Origin: Chlamydiota bacterium
GTDB taxonomy: Bacteria; Chlamydiota; Chlamydiia; Chlamydiales; 2-12-FULL-49-11
Direction: 5' to 3'
Assembly: GCA_023269435.1 (NCBI GenBank)
Contig: JAHFTJ010000001.1
Span: forward strand, 1 to 45,328
Length of the DNA stretch: 45,328 nt
In this document: positions 17,826 through 27,383 of the stretch, one piece after another
How positions within the stretch are numbered: the first letter of the stretch is position 1
Layout of the letters: every line of letters starts with the position of its first letter
Made by a program: the position numbers and the translations under genes
Notes under the pieces: model-generated
The model's input: the letters and a program-made list of their open reading frames with translations, nothing else
Told to the model about the DNA's origin: nothing
Database searches by the model: none

Positions 17826-20006
17826 TTATACATAATCTTTTTTTTGCGAAAAAAATGGTATTGTCTCTATTTTCTTCTTCCATGTTTTTATGTTTTCTAT
17901 TATTTTTTGTAAAAATTTTTGATGTTGATCTGAATTTGTAAATTTTAAAATGAAAGAGAGGCAACTAACATCATATATGTTTATATAAGAAGTGATTAAG
18001 CTAGATTGAGGTATCTCTAATTCCTCAATGCTTCCCTCTATTAACTCCTTTAGCGTAGGATTTGTTGAGCTTATTGTCATTAAAAAATTATCTTCTATTA
18101 TTTGCGTTTTTAAAAAATAACGATGGACATTGTAATTATATTCAATTGCTTCTAATATTATTAGAAATAATTTTTTTAAAATAAACGATTGCAATATACT
18201 CTGCATATACTTTGGTGTTAGAGAATAAAAAAAATTTTCTAATAAAAAATCATTACTTATATTTAATTGTAAAAGTAATTTTTTCAATTCATTAAATGCT
18301 TCACTTTGCTTTGATATCATGCCACCATTATAATCTCTCACCTCTCCAAATAACTCAGTTAACGTATTGTAAATAAACAGTCTCGCTTTGTTAAGATCAA
18401 CCGAAAAGTCCCTCCTTAAGAAATCTTTTTTTGAGATATGCAATTCAAATACATTTGCTTCTTTTGGGTGCTTATTCCTAAGTAAACCGGCGAATTTTAC
18501 TTCATGATCTGAAAATTTTATTTTTTTACATTTATGAAACAAATTTTTTAAATGTGTATTTTCTCTTTTTGATACTCTTAAGAGTATTACAGTAAAAGAA
18601 ATTAATGTATCAACTTGTTTATGAAATGTAATAATAACTTGAGGTATGTCTTTAACATATTTTAATTGCTTGCTAAGCACCAATATATTACGTAACACCT
18701 CCTCTTCGTTCCTAGACATAAATATTGGATTTACTACACTCTCTATCCCAATGTTAATTTCTCTAGGCAACCGTTTTCTTAAACTTTTAATGTCATCTTT
18801 AGAAAAATCGCCATTTGTTTTATACATTTCTAAATATATAATGCTAACATTGCTGTTGTTGCGAATGTCTATAATTGTTGAATTTGGCACTTTTTTTGCA
18901 TTTTGAATTATGTTTTTAATTGCATTTTCTATATTCTTTTCTCCAATTACTTCATTTTCTCTTAATAAATTTACTCCAATTAATACACTTAAAACATTTT
19001 TTGTTTGTTCTTCAATTTTAATTTTAGCATTAGATATTTTAATATTAACATGCCTTTTATTTGGATCGTCTAAAACAGCGTGTATTAATAATTTTTTAAA
19101 TAAATATTTATAAGCAATTATTCTTACCAAATGCTTTAATTCTCTATTAAAATTAAAATTATCCTTAAAAAGGAATAAAAAATTTTGTATTTCTAAAAAA
19201 ATGTCCCGCTCAAAGATCTGAGGTTTAAGTTCTAATAGCGGCGAGATATCCTCTCTTATTTTTAAAATTTTTTCTTCTGAATATATTTTTATGAAAAAGT
19301 TATGTATCTGATCAAAAATACTGTTATCTAAATTTTTTAGTGGACGATCTAACAATGACGTGATATTTTCCTGAATTATAATTTTTTTTTGCTGTGTTGT
19401 TAGAGATTTAATAGATATAATTTTTCTTGCATGTTGTACAGACAATATGTTTAATTTAATTTCATTTACTAGACTAGGAAGATGATTGTATACAAGCGAT
19501 TGTTCTTTTTGGCTTTCTGTTTGAATAAAGACCTCATGAAGTAAAAAATTACATTTATGAAAATTCACGAATTTAAACGTTATACTATGAACGTAAACTA
19601 ACGGCAATTGTTTGCCAGGAATTAACCAGCGACTGTATGTATCGCATAAAAACCTACCAACACCATGCATATTTTGCACTGGACACAACGTAGCTATAGA
19701 GATAGCATGTTGTTGGTTTGACGATTGGTTTGACCAAGTAAAAAATGGCACCCCTTCTGTTATTTTTTGATAAAATGTTTTTTTATTAATCTCATCATTT
19801 ATAGAAATAATTGATTTGCTTGCCTCTAAAATATCTTCAGGGATTATCCTATACAATGTATGCTTAAATGATTTTAAAGATAAGTCTAAACTGATTTTTG
19901 CTTCTTGCGGACATTCAAATAATGGGGAAATTTCCATTAATTGTTGCAACAAAATTATTTTTTGATTGTTAATCTGCTCGATGTCTATAGGAATTATAAT
20001 ATTCAT
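17826..20006 (-). CDS. Large conserved-looking protein of unknown function
   Basis: 726 residues, cytoplasmic by composition: no signal peptide and no clear membrane helix. I do not recognise the family. The N-terminal part contains FFTWSNQSSNQQHAIS and NMHGVGRFLCDTYSRWLIPG, followed by a strand-rich region. The middle is helical with many K and I. A segment near 540-580 has a distinctive glycine turn, TELFGEVRDYNGGMISKQSE. The C-terminus is helical. Codon use matches the core genes, so it is not obviously imported. It lies 26 bases upstream-to-downstream of the oppA-like gene on the same strand and may share its transcript. Confidence 0.75.
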   Translation of the reverse strand: MNIIIPIDIEQINNQKIILLQQLMEISPLFECPQEAKISLDLSLKSFKHTLYRIIPEDILEASKSIISINDEINKKTFYQKITEGVPFFTWSNQSSNQQHAISIATLCPVQNMHGVGRFLCDTYSRWLIPGKQLPLVYVHSITFKFVNFHKCNFLLHEVFIQTESQKEQSLVYNHLPSLVNEIKLNILSVQHARKIISIKSLTTQQKKIIIQENITSLLDRPLKNLDNSIFDQIHNFFIKIYSEEKILKIREDISPLLELKPQIFERDIFLEIQNFLFLFKDNFNFNRELKHLVRIIAYKYLFKKLLIHAVLDDPNKRHVNIKISNAKIKIEEQTKNVLSVLIGVNLLRENEVIGEKNIENAIKNIIQNAKKVPNSTIIDIRNNSNVSIIYLEMYKTNGDFSKDDIKSLRKRLPREINIGIESVVNPIFMSRNEEEVLRNILVLSKQLKYVKDIPQVIITFHKQVDTLISFTVILLRVSKRENTHLKNLFHKCKKIKFSDHEVKFAGLLRNKHPKEANVFELHISKKDFLRRDFSVDLNKARLFIYNTLTELFGEVRDYNGGMISKQSEAFNELKKLLLQLNISNDFLLENFFYSLTPKYMQSILQSFILKKLFLIILEAIEYNYNVHRYFLKTQIIEDNFLMTISSTNPTLKELIEGSIEELEIPQSSLITSYINIYDVSCLSFILKFTNSDQHQKFLQKIIENIKTWKKKIETIPFFSQKKDYV

Positions 20007-20031
20007 ATATAATAAAATTAATTACTTAAAA

Positions 20032-21666
20032 TTATTCGTTAATTGTTTTTTTCTTATTGCAATCACTAAACTCTATTGAGTTTAAGCAAAAAAATCCATT
20101 TTTATTTATTAGCAAATTTTTTACATACGGTTTTTGCATGTAAGCATTATTCCAATGGTATATTGCTGTTAATGGCATTTCATCTATTAACATTTGTTCA
20201 GCTTCATTTAGCACCTTAAATCGCAACTCTTTTTTAGAGCAAGTTATTGACCTATCTAATATTGCATTGTAATTTTTATTCTCATATCCTGGATAATTTT
20301 TTAGATTGTTTTTATTTGTAAATCGTTCAAAAAAATTCATTGGGTCTGGATATTGTGCAACCCAAATGCACTGAGCTAATTGGTAATCTTTTTTAGTAAG
20401 TTTGTCTAAAAATATTTTATATTCATGCCCTGTTAATTGAATATCTACGCCAAGTGATTTTTTCCATTGATCTTGTAAAGCTTGTGCAATTTTTGGATAT
20501 ATATCAGTTGATGCATATAACAATGTAATAGTGCCAAGTTCATCCTTAGTTATACCAAGTTCTTTTAAACCTTTCTCGAAGTACATCTTTGCTTTTTCTT
20601 TGTCGTTATCTTTAAAAAACGCATGCACTTGACTATTTGATAATGCTTGTGGAATTAGATTAGTCCCTATAGATTCACCCTTTTGAGTAATATTATCAAC
20701 AATTTCTTGTCTGTTTATTGCATAAGCAAAAGCCTTTCTGATATTTATATTCGTAAATGGAAAATTAGACATATTAAAACAACAAATTGTCGATGCCGGC
20801 ATGTGTGATGTTTTTATTTCCCCATTATTAATTAAATGTGGAATCGAATCTGGCGGAATTCCAGTGAAAGGGAGCCCAAGTATGTCTATCTCGCCTAGAT
20901 CAAACATGTTTAATACTGTTAATTCATTACCAACTATACTGAAATTAATTTTTTCTAATTTAACATTTTTACTATCCCAATAATATGGATTTTTTTCGAG
21001 TATAATTTCTCTTCCCTTTATATATTTAGAGAGACGATAAGGTCCGTTTGTCACTAAAACATTATTTCTGCTATCTGCCCAATTACTATTTGCAGAAGCT
21101 AACAATTGATTAATAGGTGAAAATAGAGAAAATGATATCATTTCTAAAAAAAATGGCGTTGGTCTTTCAAGGCAAATCTCTAATGTTTTGTAATCTATAG
21201 CTGTTAATCCAATTTCACTATCAGATACCTGTCCTAACTTTGCTCTTTCTGCATTTTTTATTGAATATAACATATGAACATTTGGGCATGGAAAATTTGG
21301 CTTCAACATGTCTTTCCATGTTTGAATAAAATCAAACGCTGTTATGTTAGATCCGTTTGACCATTTTGCATCTTTTAAATGAAACGTATATTTCGTCATA
21401 TCTTCAGATAATTCTACTTTTTCTGCTATAGCCAGCGAAATTTCATCACAGCATGCAGATACACGAACTAAACCTTCATACATTAAAAATAATAAAGTTG
21501 ATGATGCAAAATCTGAGCCCTTACGGGGGTCAAATGTTATTGGATCTTGAGTAATATTAAGATTTAACGTTATTTTGTTATTTTCTCTATTTTTTTTCCA
21601 ACAAGACGATACAATGCAAGATGTTAATATAATTGATAACAAACAAACTAAACGTATAATTTTCAT
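20032..21666 (-). CDS. oppA: Oligopeptide ABC transporter substrate-binding lipoprotein (OppA-like)
   Basis: Captures peptides at the cell surface or periplasm for import by an ABC transporter; chlamydiae commonly have several such proteins. The start MKIIRLVCLLSIILTSCIVS is followed by SC, a lipobox. The mature part has LNLNITQDPITFDPRKGSD, LLFLMYEGLVR, YTFHLKDAKWSNGSNITAFDFIQTW and NFPFTNINIRKAFAYAINRQ, all typical of SBP_bac_5. 544 residues is normal. I start at ATG 21666; the open frame extends 45 bases further but that would displace the signal. No permease or ATPase genes are adjacent. Confidence 0.9.
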   Translation of the reverse strand: MKIIRLVCLLSIILTSCIVSSCWKKNRENNKITLNLNITQDPITFDPRKGSDFASSTLLFLMYEGLVRVSACCDEISLAIAEKVELSEDMTKYTFHLKDAKWSNGSNITAFDFIQTWKDMLKPNFPCPNVHMLYSIKNAERAKLGQVSDSEIGLTAIDYKTLEICLERPTPFFLEMISFSLFSPINQLLASANSNWADSRNNVLVTNGPYRLSKYIKGREIILEKNPYYWDSKNVKLEKINFSIVGNELTVLNMFDLGEIDILGLPFTGIPPDSIPHLINNGEIKTSHMPASTICCFNMSNFPFTNINIRKAFAYAINRQEIVDNITQKGESIGTNLIPQALSNSQVHAFFKDNDKEKAKMYFEKGLKELGITKDELGTITLLYASTDIYPKIAQALQDQWKKSLGVDIQLTGHEYKIFLDKLTKKDYQLAQCIWVAQYPDPMNFFERFTNKNNLKNYPGYENKNYNAILDRSITCSKKELRFKVLNEAEQMLIDEMPLTAIYHWNNAYMQKPYVKNLLINKNGFFCLNSIEFSDCNKKKTINE

Positions 21667-21955
21667 ATTGAACTCTATATTTATTTTTTCTAGACAAATC
21701 AAGTCTATCAATATAAATAATATTTTGTAAATATAATTTTAAGATTATGTTTATAAATAAAATTTATAATTTAACATACTTACTATAAATGAGATAAAAA
21801 TTGAAAAATATTTTTATTAAATTTTTATTTATATTAATTCATTATTATTTATAATTAAGTTGTTTATAGATTATATATTAATAATTAACGAATATTAGTG
21901 ATAAAAACAATTTAATAATGATAGTTAAAATTAATACGATTCGTTGGAGTAAATT
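21667..21955. other. AT-rich divergent intergenic region
   Basis: 289 bases of extremely AT-rich DNA between the divergent oppA-like gene and the 697-residue unknown gene. It must hold promoters for both, but the composition makes box assignment unreliable. A ribosome site (ggag, 7 bases before ATG 21956) is clear. No RNA gene or short coding frame seen. Confidence 0.4.
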
Positions 21956-24049
21956 ATGGATGCAAGAGATTTTTTTGATAAAGTAAGCATTTTAGAAGCA
22001 GTTGACAATCTTTCTAGCATGTCTGAGCTAGACGTCGAAGAATTTGAACTTGCAAACGAGGCAAATGAAGGCAGCAAGTTAAAGTTAAGAACTAGCAGAT
22101 GGATACATCCAGATAACGAATTAAAAACAATCTCGTCTGTAAAAAATACATTTAAAGCAGTTCATAATTATTTAGAACACGTCTATGCTAAGGAAGCTAA
22201 CAATTTACAAGATGAAGATGTGCAAAAGGGTATTAAATCTATAATAACTCTGGCTACTGAAGCTGCTGATAAGATAGATAAATATTCCAAATTATTTAAT
22301 GAAAAAAAAAGTATCAAACAAACTAAGGAATTTCGTGATCTTATAGATTTTTATCATAATAAAATTTTAAAAAAATTTGAAGAGGTAATTCAAGAAGAAG
22401 AGTCATGGAGAGAAGAGCTGGCAATAAAGGAAGATGTAGCTGATATACAAAGAAGGGGGTTGAAAGACTTAGAGAGCGTAACGAGAGATAGGGATTATGA
22501 ATTATTTTTTATAAATAAAGAAGATGGATCATTATTTTATAATAAAAATTTAATACGGCATATACGGTTAGTTGCAGATTTTGACCAACTTATTAGCACA
22601 TTATCTGGAGACGATCCTCTATTAAAGATAAAAATAATTCAAGATCGTCAGTATCAAATGAAGGCAAACAATTTAAAAAATTTTATAAAAAAAGATTTAG
22701 ATAAATGGATTAATAATGCAGGTAAATACAGAGATGATCAATTTATATTTATACTTTACAAAGCTATAACGGCTCTATTTTTAGCAGCTAATCCGCACAA
22801 TCTTTTAATGAATACAACTGGAAAGTCATCTATTTCTTACTTTAATGATTTTAAGTTTTTTCTTAGAGAAAGCCTTAATAATGTTGATTACCAATATATT
22901 ATAAATAACTATCAAAATGATATAGATGTTTTTTACAAACATACATTAACATTACTCAATAACATTTGTTATTATATATATGTAAATGAGTTAGATAAAA
23001 GCTATCAGCTTGCATTTTTTGTTAGAATAATTCAAAAAAACGAATTGAAGCACAGCAAAAGCGCTAGATCGTCTATATCTTTTTGGAACGAAATTTTAGA
23101 CAATCATGAAATGCTTTACAATGAATTAAAAAAATACCCAAGCGGTCCACTATTTAAGATGTTGGATATATTATACGACACAAAGCAAAATGACTTCGAT
23201 CCATACTTACAAGATGATAACCCAAGCCAAGCATTCATTATACATGTTTACAATAAAAAAGTTAAACTTCTTGTTTCACCTTGTCCAACCGCTCAAAAAT
23301 TAATAAATAAAGCGAACATAATACCAGAATTTACAGGATTTATGAGAAGCATTATAGAAAGGGGAGAACGTGTATTAATTATAAATTTTCAAGATCGCAC
23401 TTCGTGGAAAGAATTTACTAGAAGTTTTACAATAGAAGAGTACCAGAAAAATGCAGAACTAACTAATAATCTATATGTTGTAACAATACCAAAACATACA
23501 GATTTTTATTTACAAAGCGACAACTACATTAAAGTTAGCGATGCTGAAGATTTTAAAAAAAATTTAATAAATCAAATTGACGGCAAAGAGGATTGCGGGT
23601 TCTGTTTTCCAAAAAAATTTAATCTTATTGATATACTTGATTATGTTAATTATTGCGTAGAGATGATTCATAAAGTTTTTTTCGATAAAAAAGAGATTCT
23701 ATCTAGGAAAAATAGATTAGATTTTATAGAGTTATTTTATCAATTTTTAATAAGTAAAATGTTGAAAATAAGCAAAGCTGATTATATAATATTTAGCGCA
23801 AAAGATACTATAGATATTCCATCTACTTCATCTGCAGCCTTTTATTCATTTATAAAATTGTTCAAAGGAGATTTAGAATGGAATGATATGGAAAAAGAGG
23901 CGGTTATAAGCTCTATATTTTTACCAGCATTGCTTATTCGAGAAAGGGCTGTAGATATAAGATATTTAAATCGTGAAATAAGCATGTTGTCATTAATAAG
24001 TAGTAAAATGGAAATAGACAAAGATAACACAATTAAGTATTTTACATGA
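21956..24049 (+). CDS. Large protein of unknown function, helical
   Basis: 697 residues with a good ribosome site (ttggag). The first ~170 residues are highly charged and probably coiled-coil (SVKNTFKAVHNYLEHVYAKE, KKFEEVIQEEESWREE). The remainder alternates helical segments and strand-rich patches, for example KKVKLLVSPCPTAQKLI and LYVVTIPKHTDFYLQSDNY. No signal peptide, no clear transmembrane segment, no catalytic motif recognised. It stands alone, facing mlaD tail to tail with 18 bases between stops. The soluble acidic N-terminus would be compatible with a secreted effector or a cytoplasmic scaffold, but neither is shown. Confidence 0.75.
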   Translation: MDARDFFDKVSILEAVDNLSSMSELDVEEFELANEANEGSKLKLRTSRWIHPDNELKTISSVKNTFKAVHNYLEHVYAKEANNLQDEDVQKGIKSIITLATEAADKIDKYSKLFNEKKSIKQTKEFRDLIDFYHNKILKKFEEVIQEEESWREELAIKEDVADIQRRGLKDLESVTRDRDYELFFINKEDGSLFYNKNLIRHIRLVADFDQLISTLSGDDPLLKIKIIQDRQYQMKANNLKNFIKKDLDKWINNAGKYRDDQFIFILYKAITALFLAANPHNLLMNTTGKSSISYFNDFKFFLRESLNNVDYQYIINNYQNDIDVFYKHTLTLLNNICYYIYVNELDKSYQLAFFVRIIQKNELKHSKSARSSISFWNEILDNHEMLYNELKKYPSGPLFKMLDILYDTKQNDFDPYLQDDNPSQAFIIHVYNKKVKLLVSPCPTAQKLINKANIIPEFTGFMRSIIERGERVLIINFQDRTSWKEFTRSFTIEEYQKNAELTNNLYVVTIPKHTDFYLQSDNYIKVSDAEDFKKNLINQIDGKEDCGFCFPKKFNLIDILDYVNYCVEMIHKVFFDKKEILSRKNRLDFIELFYQFLISKMLKISKADYIIFSAKDTIDIPSTSSAAFYSFIKLFKGDLEWNDMEKEAVISSIFLPALLIRERAVDIRYLNREISMLSLISSKMEIDKDNTIKYFT

Positions 24050-24067
24050 TAACGCCATTATAGTGAA

Positions 24068-25252
24068 TTAATTATGTTGTATTCTAATTTGATTAATTTC
24101 TTCGTTATATAATTCTATTCGTTGCTGTAGATCACTTAATTGTTGCATCAAATACGTGAAATCTCCTCTAAATTTTTTATTGTTCGCTAAGTCTTCTAAA
24201 CTAAATCTATTAGAAAGTCTATTCATTCTAGATAACGTAGTATTAATTTGATTCATTTCCATATTCATGTACATTTGAAATGCTTTTGGATCTCGTATCC
24301 TATTTGCCTCAACCATAAGTTTTACACGTCGTCTTTGCCACTCTTTGTTATATTGAAACATTACGCCATATTGATTTATGTCGTCAAATACTGTATTCGC
24401 TTTTGTCATTAATGCTTGTATTTGCATATACAACCCATTTTCTTCAATTATTTGTCCTAGAGTTCCCTTTCCAAGATTTATTTTCGATGTAATGCTTTCA
24501 ACGTTTTTAAATGTTTTTGATATATTTGAAAATAAAGCGCGCTCTTTTATTTCGTATATTATTTGATCTATTTGTTTAAATGAAGATGCAATATTGTCTG
24601 TCATCTGTTTTGTAGAGTCGACAATATTTTGTTCATTTATTTCTTTTACCATTATTCCTAATTCAGTGATAGTTTTGTCAAAAGATTTAATTGCAGACCC
24701 TAATGAATCTCCATAATCGCTTACCCATAAAATTAATTTATCAACGGCGTCTCCTATTTTTACAGATAAAATCGATACTTTACTCATCGTATTATCTAAT
24801 AGGTCGTTAGAATCTGCATATATTATGTCTTTTGATGTTACTATTGTTGTTTTTTTACCAATTGTGATTTGTTTTGGTATTATTGACACATATTTTTCAC
24901 CTAACAATCCCTGAGTTTGTACATTAATAGTATCGGTAGAATATATTATATAACTAGAATCTATTTGCAACAGTAGAACATAAGGATAGACTATTCCAGA
25001 ATGATCTATTGATTTATAGCGTGCTTGCATAATTTGCTTTATATCAGAAACTTCTCCGATTGCTTTCCCTGCATACGTAACTCTAGTGCCTATGTTTATC
25101 CCATTAATATTACTAAAATATACTTTTAAAATTTGCTTGCCATCGCCAATGCTAGGTTTTATAAATAATATTATTGCTACCATTATGAATAGTGCAATTA
25201 TAACAAATAACCCTATCAACATATTTTTGCTTTGATTAATTAATGTCGTCAT
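24068..25252 (-). CDS. mlaD: MCE-domain substrate-binding protein MlaD
   Basis: Membrane-anchored lipid-binding component of the Mla/MCE phospholipid transporter. One N-terminal membrane helix (residues ~10-32, MLIGLFVIIALFIMVAIILF) precedes an MCE domain with LKVYFSNINGINIGTRVTYAGKAIGEV and GLLGEKYVSI. The long C-terminal half is helical and ends in a coiled-coil LQQRIELYNEEINQIR. 394 residues is longer than E. coli MlaD and resembles chlamydial/plastid TGD2-like forms. The ATG overlaps the mlaF stop (ATGA), so the genes are translated together. Confidence 0.92.
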   Translation of the reverse strand: MTTLINQSKNMLIGLFVIIALFIMVAIILFIKPSIGDGKQILKVYFSNINGINIGTRVTYAGKAIGEVSDIKQIMQARYKSIDHSGIVYPYVLLLQIDSSYIIYSTDTINVQTQGLLGEKYVSIIPKQITIGKKTTIVTSKDIIYADSNDLLDNTMSKVSILSVKIGDAVDKLILWVSDYGDSLGSAIKSFDKTITELGIMVKEINEQNIVDSTKQMTDNIASSFKQIDQIIYEIKERALFSNISKTFKNVESITSKINLGKGTLGQIIEENGLYMQIQALMTKANTVFDDINQYGVMFQYNKEWQRRRVKLMVEANRIRDPKAFQMYMNMEMNQINTTLSRMNRLSNRFSLEDLANNKKFRGDFTYLMQQLSDLQQRIELYNEEINQIRIQHN

Positions 25253-26028
25253 ATTTTCCTATCATTAAATACGATATTATCAATATTTCCACCAATAATT
25301 TTATTAAAAGATCGTATAGTTTGATTATCATTTGACATAAATTTTTTAGGCGAATCTATCACTTGTATTATTCCATTTTCTAATAATGCAATTCTGTCGG
25401 CAATATTTATAGTCGTGTATATATCATGAGAGACAACTACGGTAGTACCATTTAATCTCTTATGTTGTTCCAAAATAAGATTTCCAATAGTCATGGCAGT
25501 TACAGGATCCAATCCTGTTGTTGGTTCATCATATAATGTATATTTTGGTTGATATATTACACTCCGTGCAATTGAAGCTCTTTTTTTCATTCCACCAGAT
25601 AGGCTAGATGGATATAAATCTTCAGTCCCTTCTAACCCTACACTTTTTAACGCATCTTTTACTGCTTTTTTAATGCCTGATTTTGGAAAAAATTTACCTC
25701 CACATAGTTTATGCTCTACTAAATAGAATGCTATATTTTCACCAACAGAGAGTGAATCAAACAATGCGCCGCCTTGAAATATCATCCCAAATGATTTTAA
25801 TACTTTAAAATATGCTCTCCCACAAAGCTTACCCATATCATGTTCGTCTACAAACACAGACCCGCTATTTGGTTTGAGCAAGCCTATGATATGTTTTAAC
25901 AACACGCTTTTGCCAGACCCAGATTTTCCAAGTATAACTACTATTTCGCCATCATTAATTTCAAGATTTAAATTTTTCAACACATTGTTGTTTTCAAACG
26001 ATTTGCAAAGATCTTTAATACGTATCAA
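25249..26028 (-). CDS. mlaF: ABC transporter ATP-binding protein MlaF
   Basis: ATPase that powers phospholipid transport across the periplasm. Walker A is ILGKSGSGKSVLLKHI (residues 33-48), the Q-loop is GMIFQGGALFDSLSV, the ABC signature is SSLSGGMKKRASIARS, Walker B is YTLYDEPTTGLDP, and the switch His is in VVSHD. 259 residues. The likely start is TTG 26028, preceded by a GGGGG ribosome site in the last codons of mlaE; the gap to mlaE is one base. MlaB is not present here. Confidence 0.94.
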   Translation of the reverse strand: MIRIKDLCKSFENNNVLKNLNLEINDGEIVVILGKSGSGKSVLLKHIIGLLKPNSGSVFVDEHDMGKLCGRAYFKVLKSFGMIFQGGALFDSLSVGENIAFYLVEHKLCGGKFFPKSGIKKAVKDALKSVGLEGTEDLYPSSLSGGMKKRASIARSVIYQPKYTLYDEPTTGLDPVTAMTIGNLILEQHKRLNGTTVVVSHDIYTTINIADRIALLENGIIQVIDSPKKFMSNDNQTIRSFNKIIGGNIDNIVFNDRKI

Positions 26029-26029
26029 T

Positions 26030-26812
26030 TTACAAACCCCCTATTTTTTCACGCAACACATTTAATGATAATGTGATAATGAAATTAATTATTAAAATTA
26101 ATACATATGATATTACAACAGCTTTAGTTGTAGATGCCCCAACATCTGCAGCTCCACCACTTGTGGTTATGCCTCTGTAGCAGCAAATTGTCGTAATTAA
26201 AATTCCAAATATTATAGATTTTATAAACCCAGTCCAAAAATCAAAAGGTTTTACATATGTAGGAATTGGATCCCAAAATGTAGTAGGGGACATGTTAAAA
26301 AAATAAACAGATAAAAGATAGCCACCTATCACACCCATTACAACACTATACACCGTAAGAAATGGAAACATTAACGATCCGCTTATTAGTCTAGGTGCCA
26401 CCAAATAACGATAAGGATCTACAGACATTGATATCATAGCATCCACTTGCTCTGTAACCTTCATGGTTGCTAACTCAGCAGTCATAGAAGCTCCAACTCG
26501 ACCAACAAACATAAATGCTGTCAAGACAGGTCCTAATTCTGTAAGCATAGCCTCAGCAACCATTAAGCCTGTAACACCAGCCAACCCTTTATCATATAAT
26601 TGATAGTAAGATTGTGCTGCTAATACTAAGCCAGTACTAAAGCCAGTTAAAGTAACAACACCTATTGACAATACCCCTATAGAATAGAGCTGATCGCGAA
26701 TTAAACTCCATCTTGGTAAACTGTAGAAAATACTTAAAAATGAATAAGCTACAAACGATATATAATCACCAATTGTAGCTAGAAATTTAAATTGACTTAA
26801 TAAATATTGCAT
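26030..26812 (-). CDS. mlaE: ABC transporter permease MlaE
   Basis: Integral inner-membrane permease of the Mla system. The family block GFSTGLVLAAQSYYQLYDKG, then VAEAMLTELGPVLTAFMFVGRVGASMTAELATMKVTEQVDAM, is unmistakable. About five membrane segments in 260 residues. First gene of mlaE-mlaF-mlaD. It starts 59 bases downstream of the last gene of the secretion translocon operon on the same strand, so read-through from that operon is possible. Confidence 0.94.
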   Translation of the reverse strand: MQYLLSQFKFLATIGDYISFVAYSFLSIFYSLPRWSLIRDQLYSIGVLSIGVVTLTGFSTGLVLAAQSYYQLYDKGLAGVTGLMVAEAMLTELGPVLTAFMFVGRVGASMTAELATMKVTEQVDAMISMSVDPYRYLVAPRLISGSLMFPFLTVYSVVMGVIGGYLLSVYFFNMSPTTFWDPIPTYVKPFDFWTGFIKSIIFGILITTICCYRGITTSGGAADVGASTTKAVVISYVLILIINFIITLSLNVLREKIGGL

Positions 26813-26871
26813 GTTTAAGATCCTAAATCGGATATTAAATATTTATTTAAAATTATGCAAGAAATGCTTTC

Positions 26872-27369
26872 TTATCTATTGAAAATAGACACATTTCCTC
26901 TATTTGATTTTTCCATAGCAGAATCGATCATTTGATTTATTTCTTGTATAAGTCTTTTAATTTCATCTTCTCTTTTAGTGTCTTCAGATAAATGATCTCT
27001 TAATTTTTCAAGACTTCCTTGCAAGAGAGTCATTTCACTTTCGCTAAATTTAGTTGCTACTCCGGAACTCTGAGAAATAAATTCTCCAATTGAGGATAGC
27101 GCCTTACCTGTTACTGAGGGTACTATCTCACCTGTATTTAATTGTTGATTGAAACCACACGAGCCTATTTTTAGAACAGAACCTATTAACCCTATAGTAT
27201 GTTCCCATGCCTGCATATTATGTAAATTTGACATTTTTTTATATACACCATCCAAGTATTTTATATCATCATTTCGTAATTCTCTCGAAGAGATTTTTTG
27301 CAATCTTAAGCTTTCACTTATGTTGATACGCATGCGTTGAAAATTATTTTCGACATTTTTAATATCCAT
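26872..27369 (-). CDS. Small type III secretion translocon-operon protein (candidate minor translocator)
   Basis: 165 residues, no signal peptide. The middle (~55-105) is only mildly hydrophobic (HTIGLIGSVLKIG, GKALSSIGEFISQSSGVATK), flanked by helical, charged ends including a coiled-coil (EKLRDHLSEDTKREDEIKRL). That layout is like a shortened SctB/YopD/CopD minor translocator, which normally has one membrane segment and a C-terminal amphipathic coil. Position as last gene of a chaperone-translocator operon supports this. Similarity is structural only; CopD of Chlamydia is much longer. 14 bases separate it from the preceding gene. Confidence 0.5.
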   Translation of the reverse strand: MDIKNVENNFQRMRINISESLRLQKISSRELRNDDIKYLDGVYKKMSNLHNMQAWEHTIGLIGSVLKIGSCGFNQQLNTGEIVPSVTGKALSSIGEFISQSSGVATKFSESEMTLLQGSLEKLRDHLSEDTKREDEIKRLIQEINQMIDSAMEKSNRGNVSIFNR

Positions 27370-27383
27370 TTATTTATATTCTC

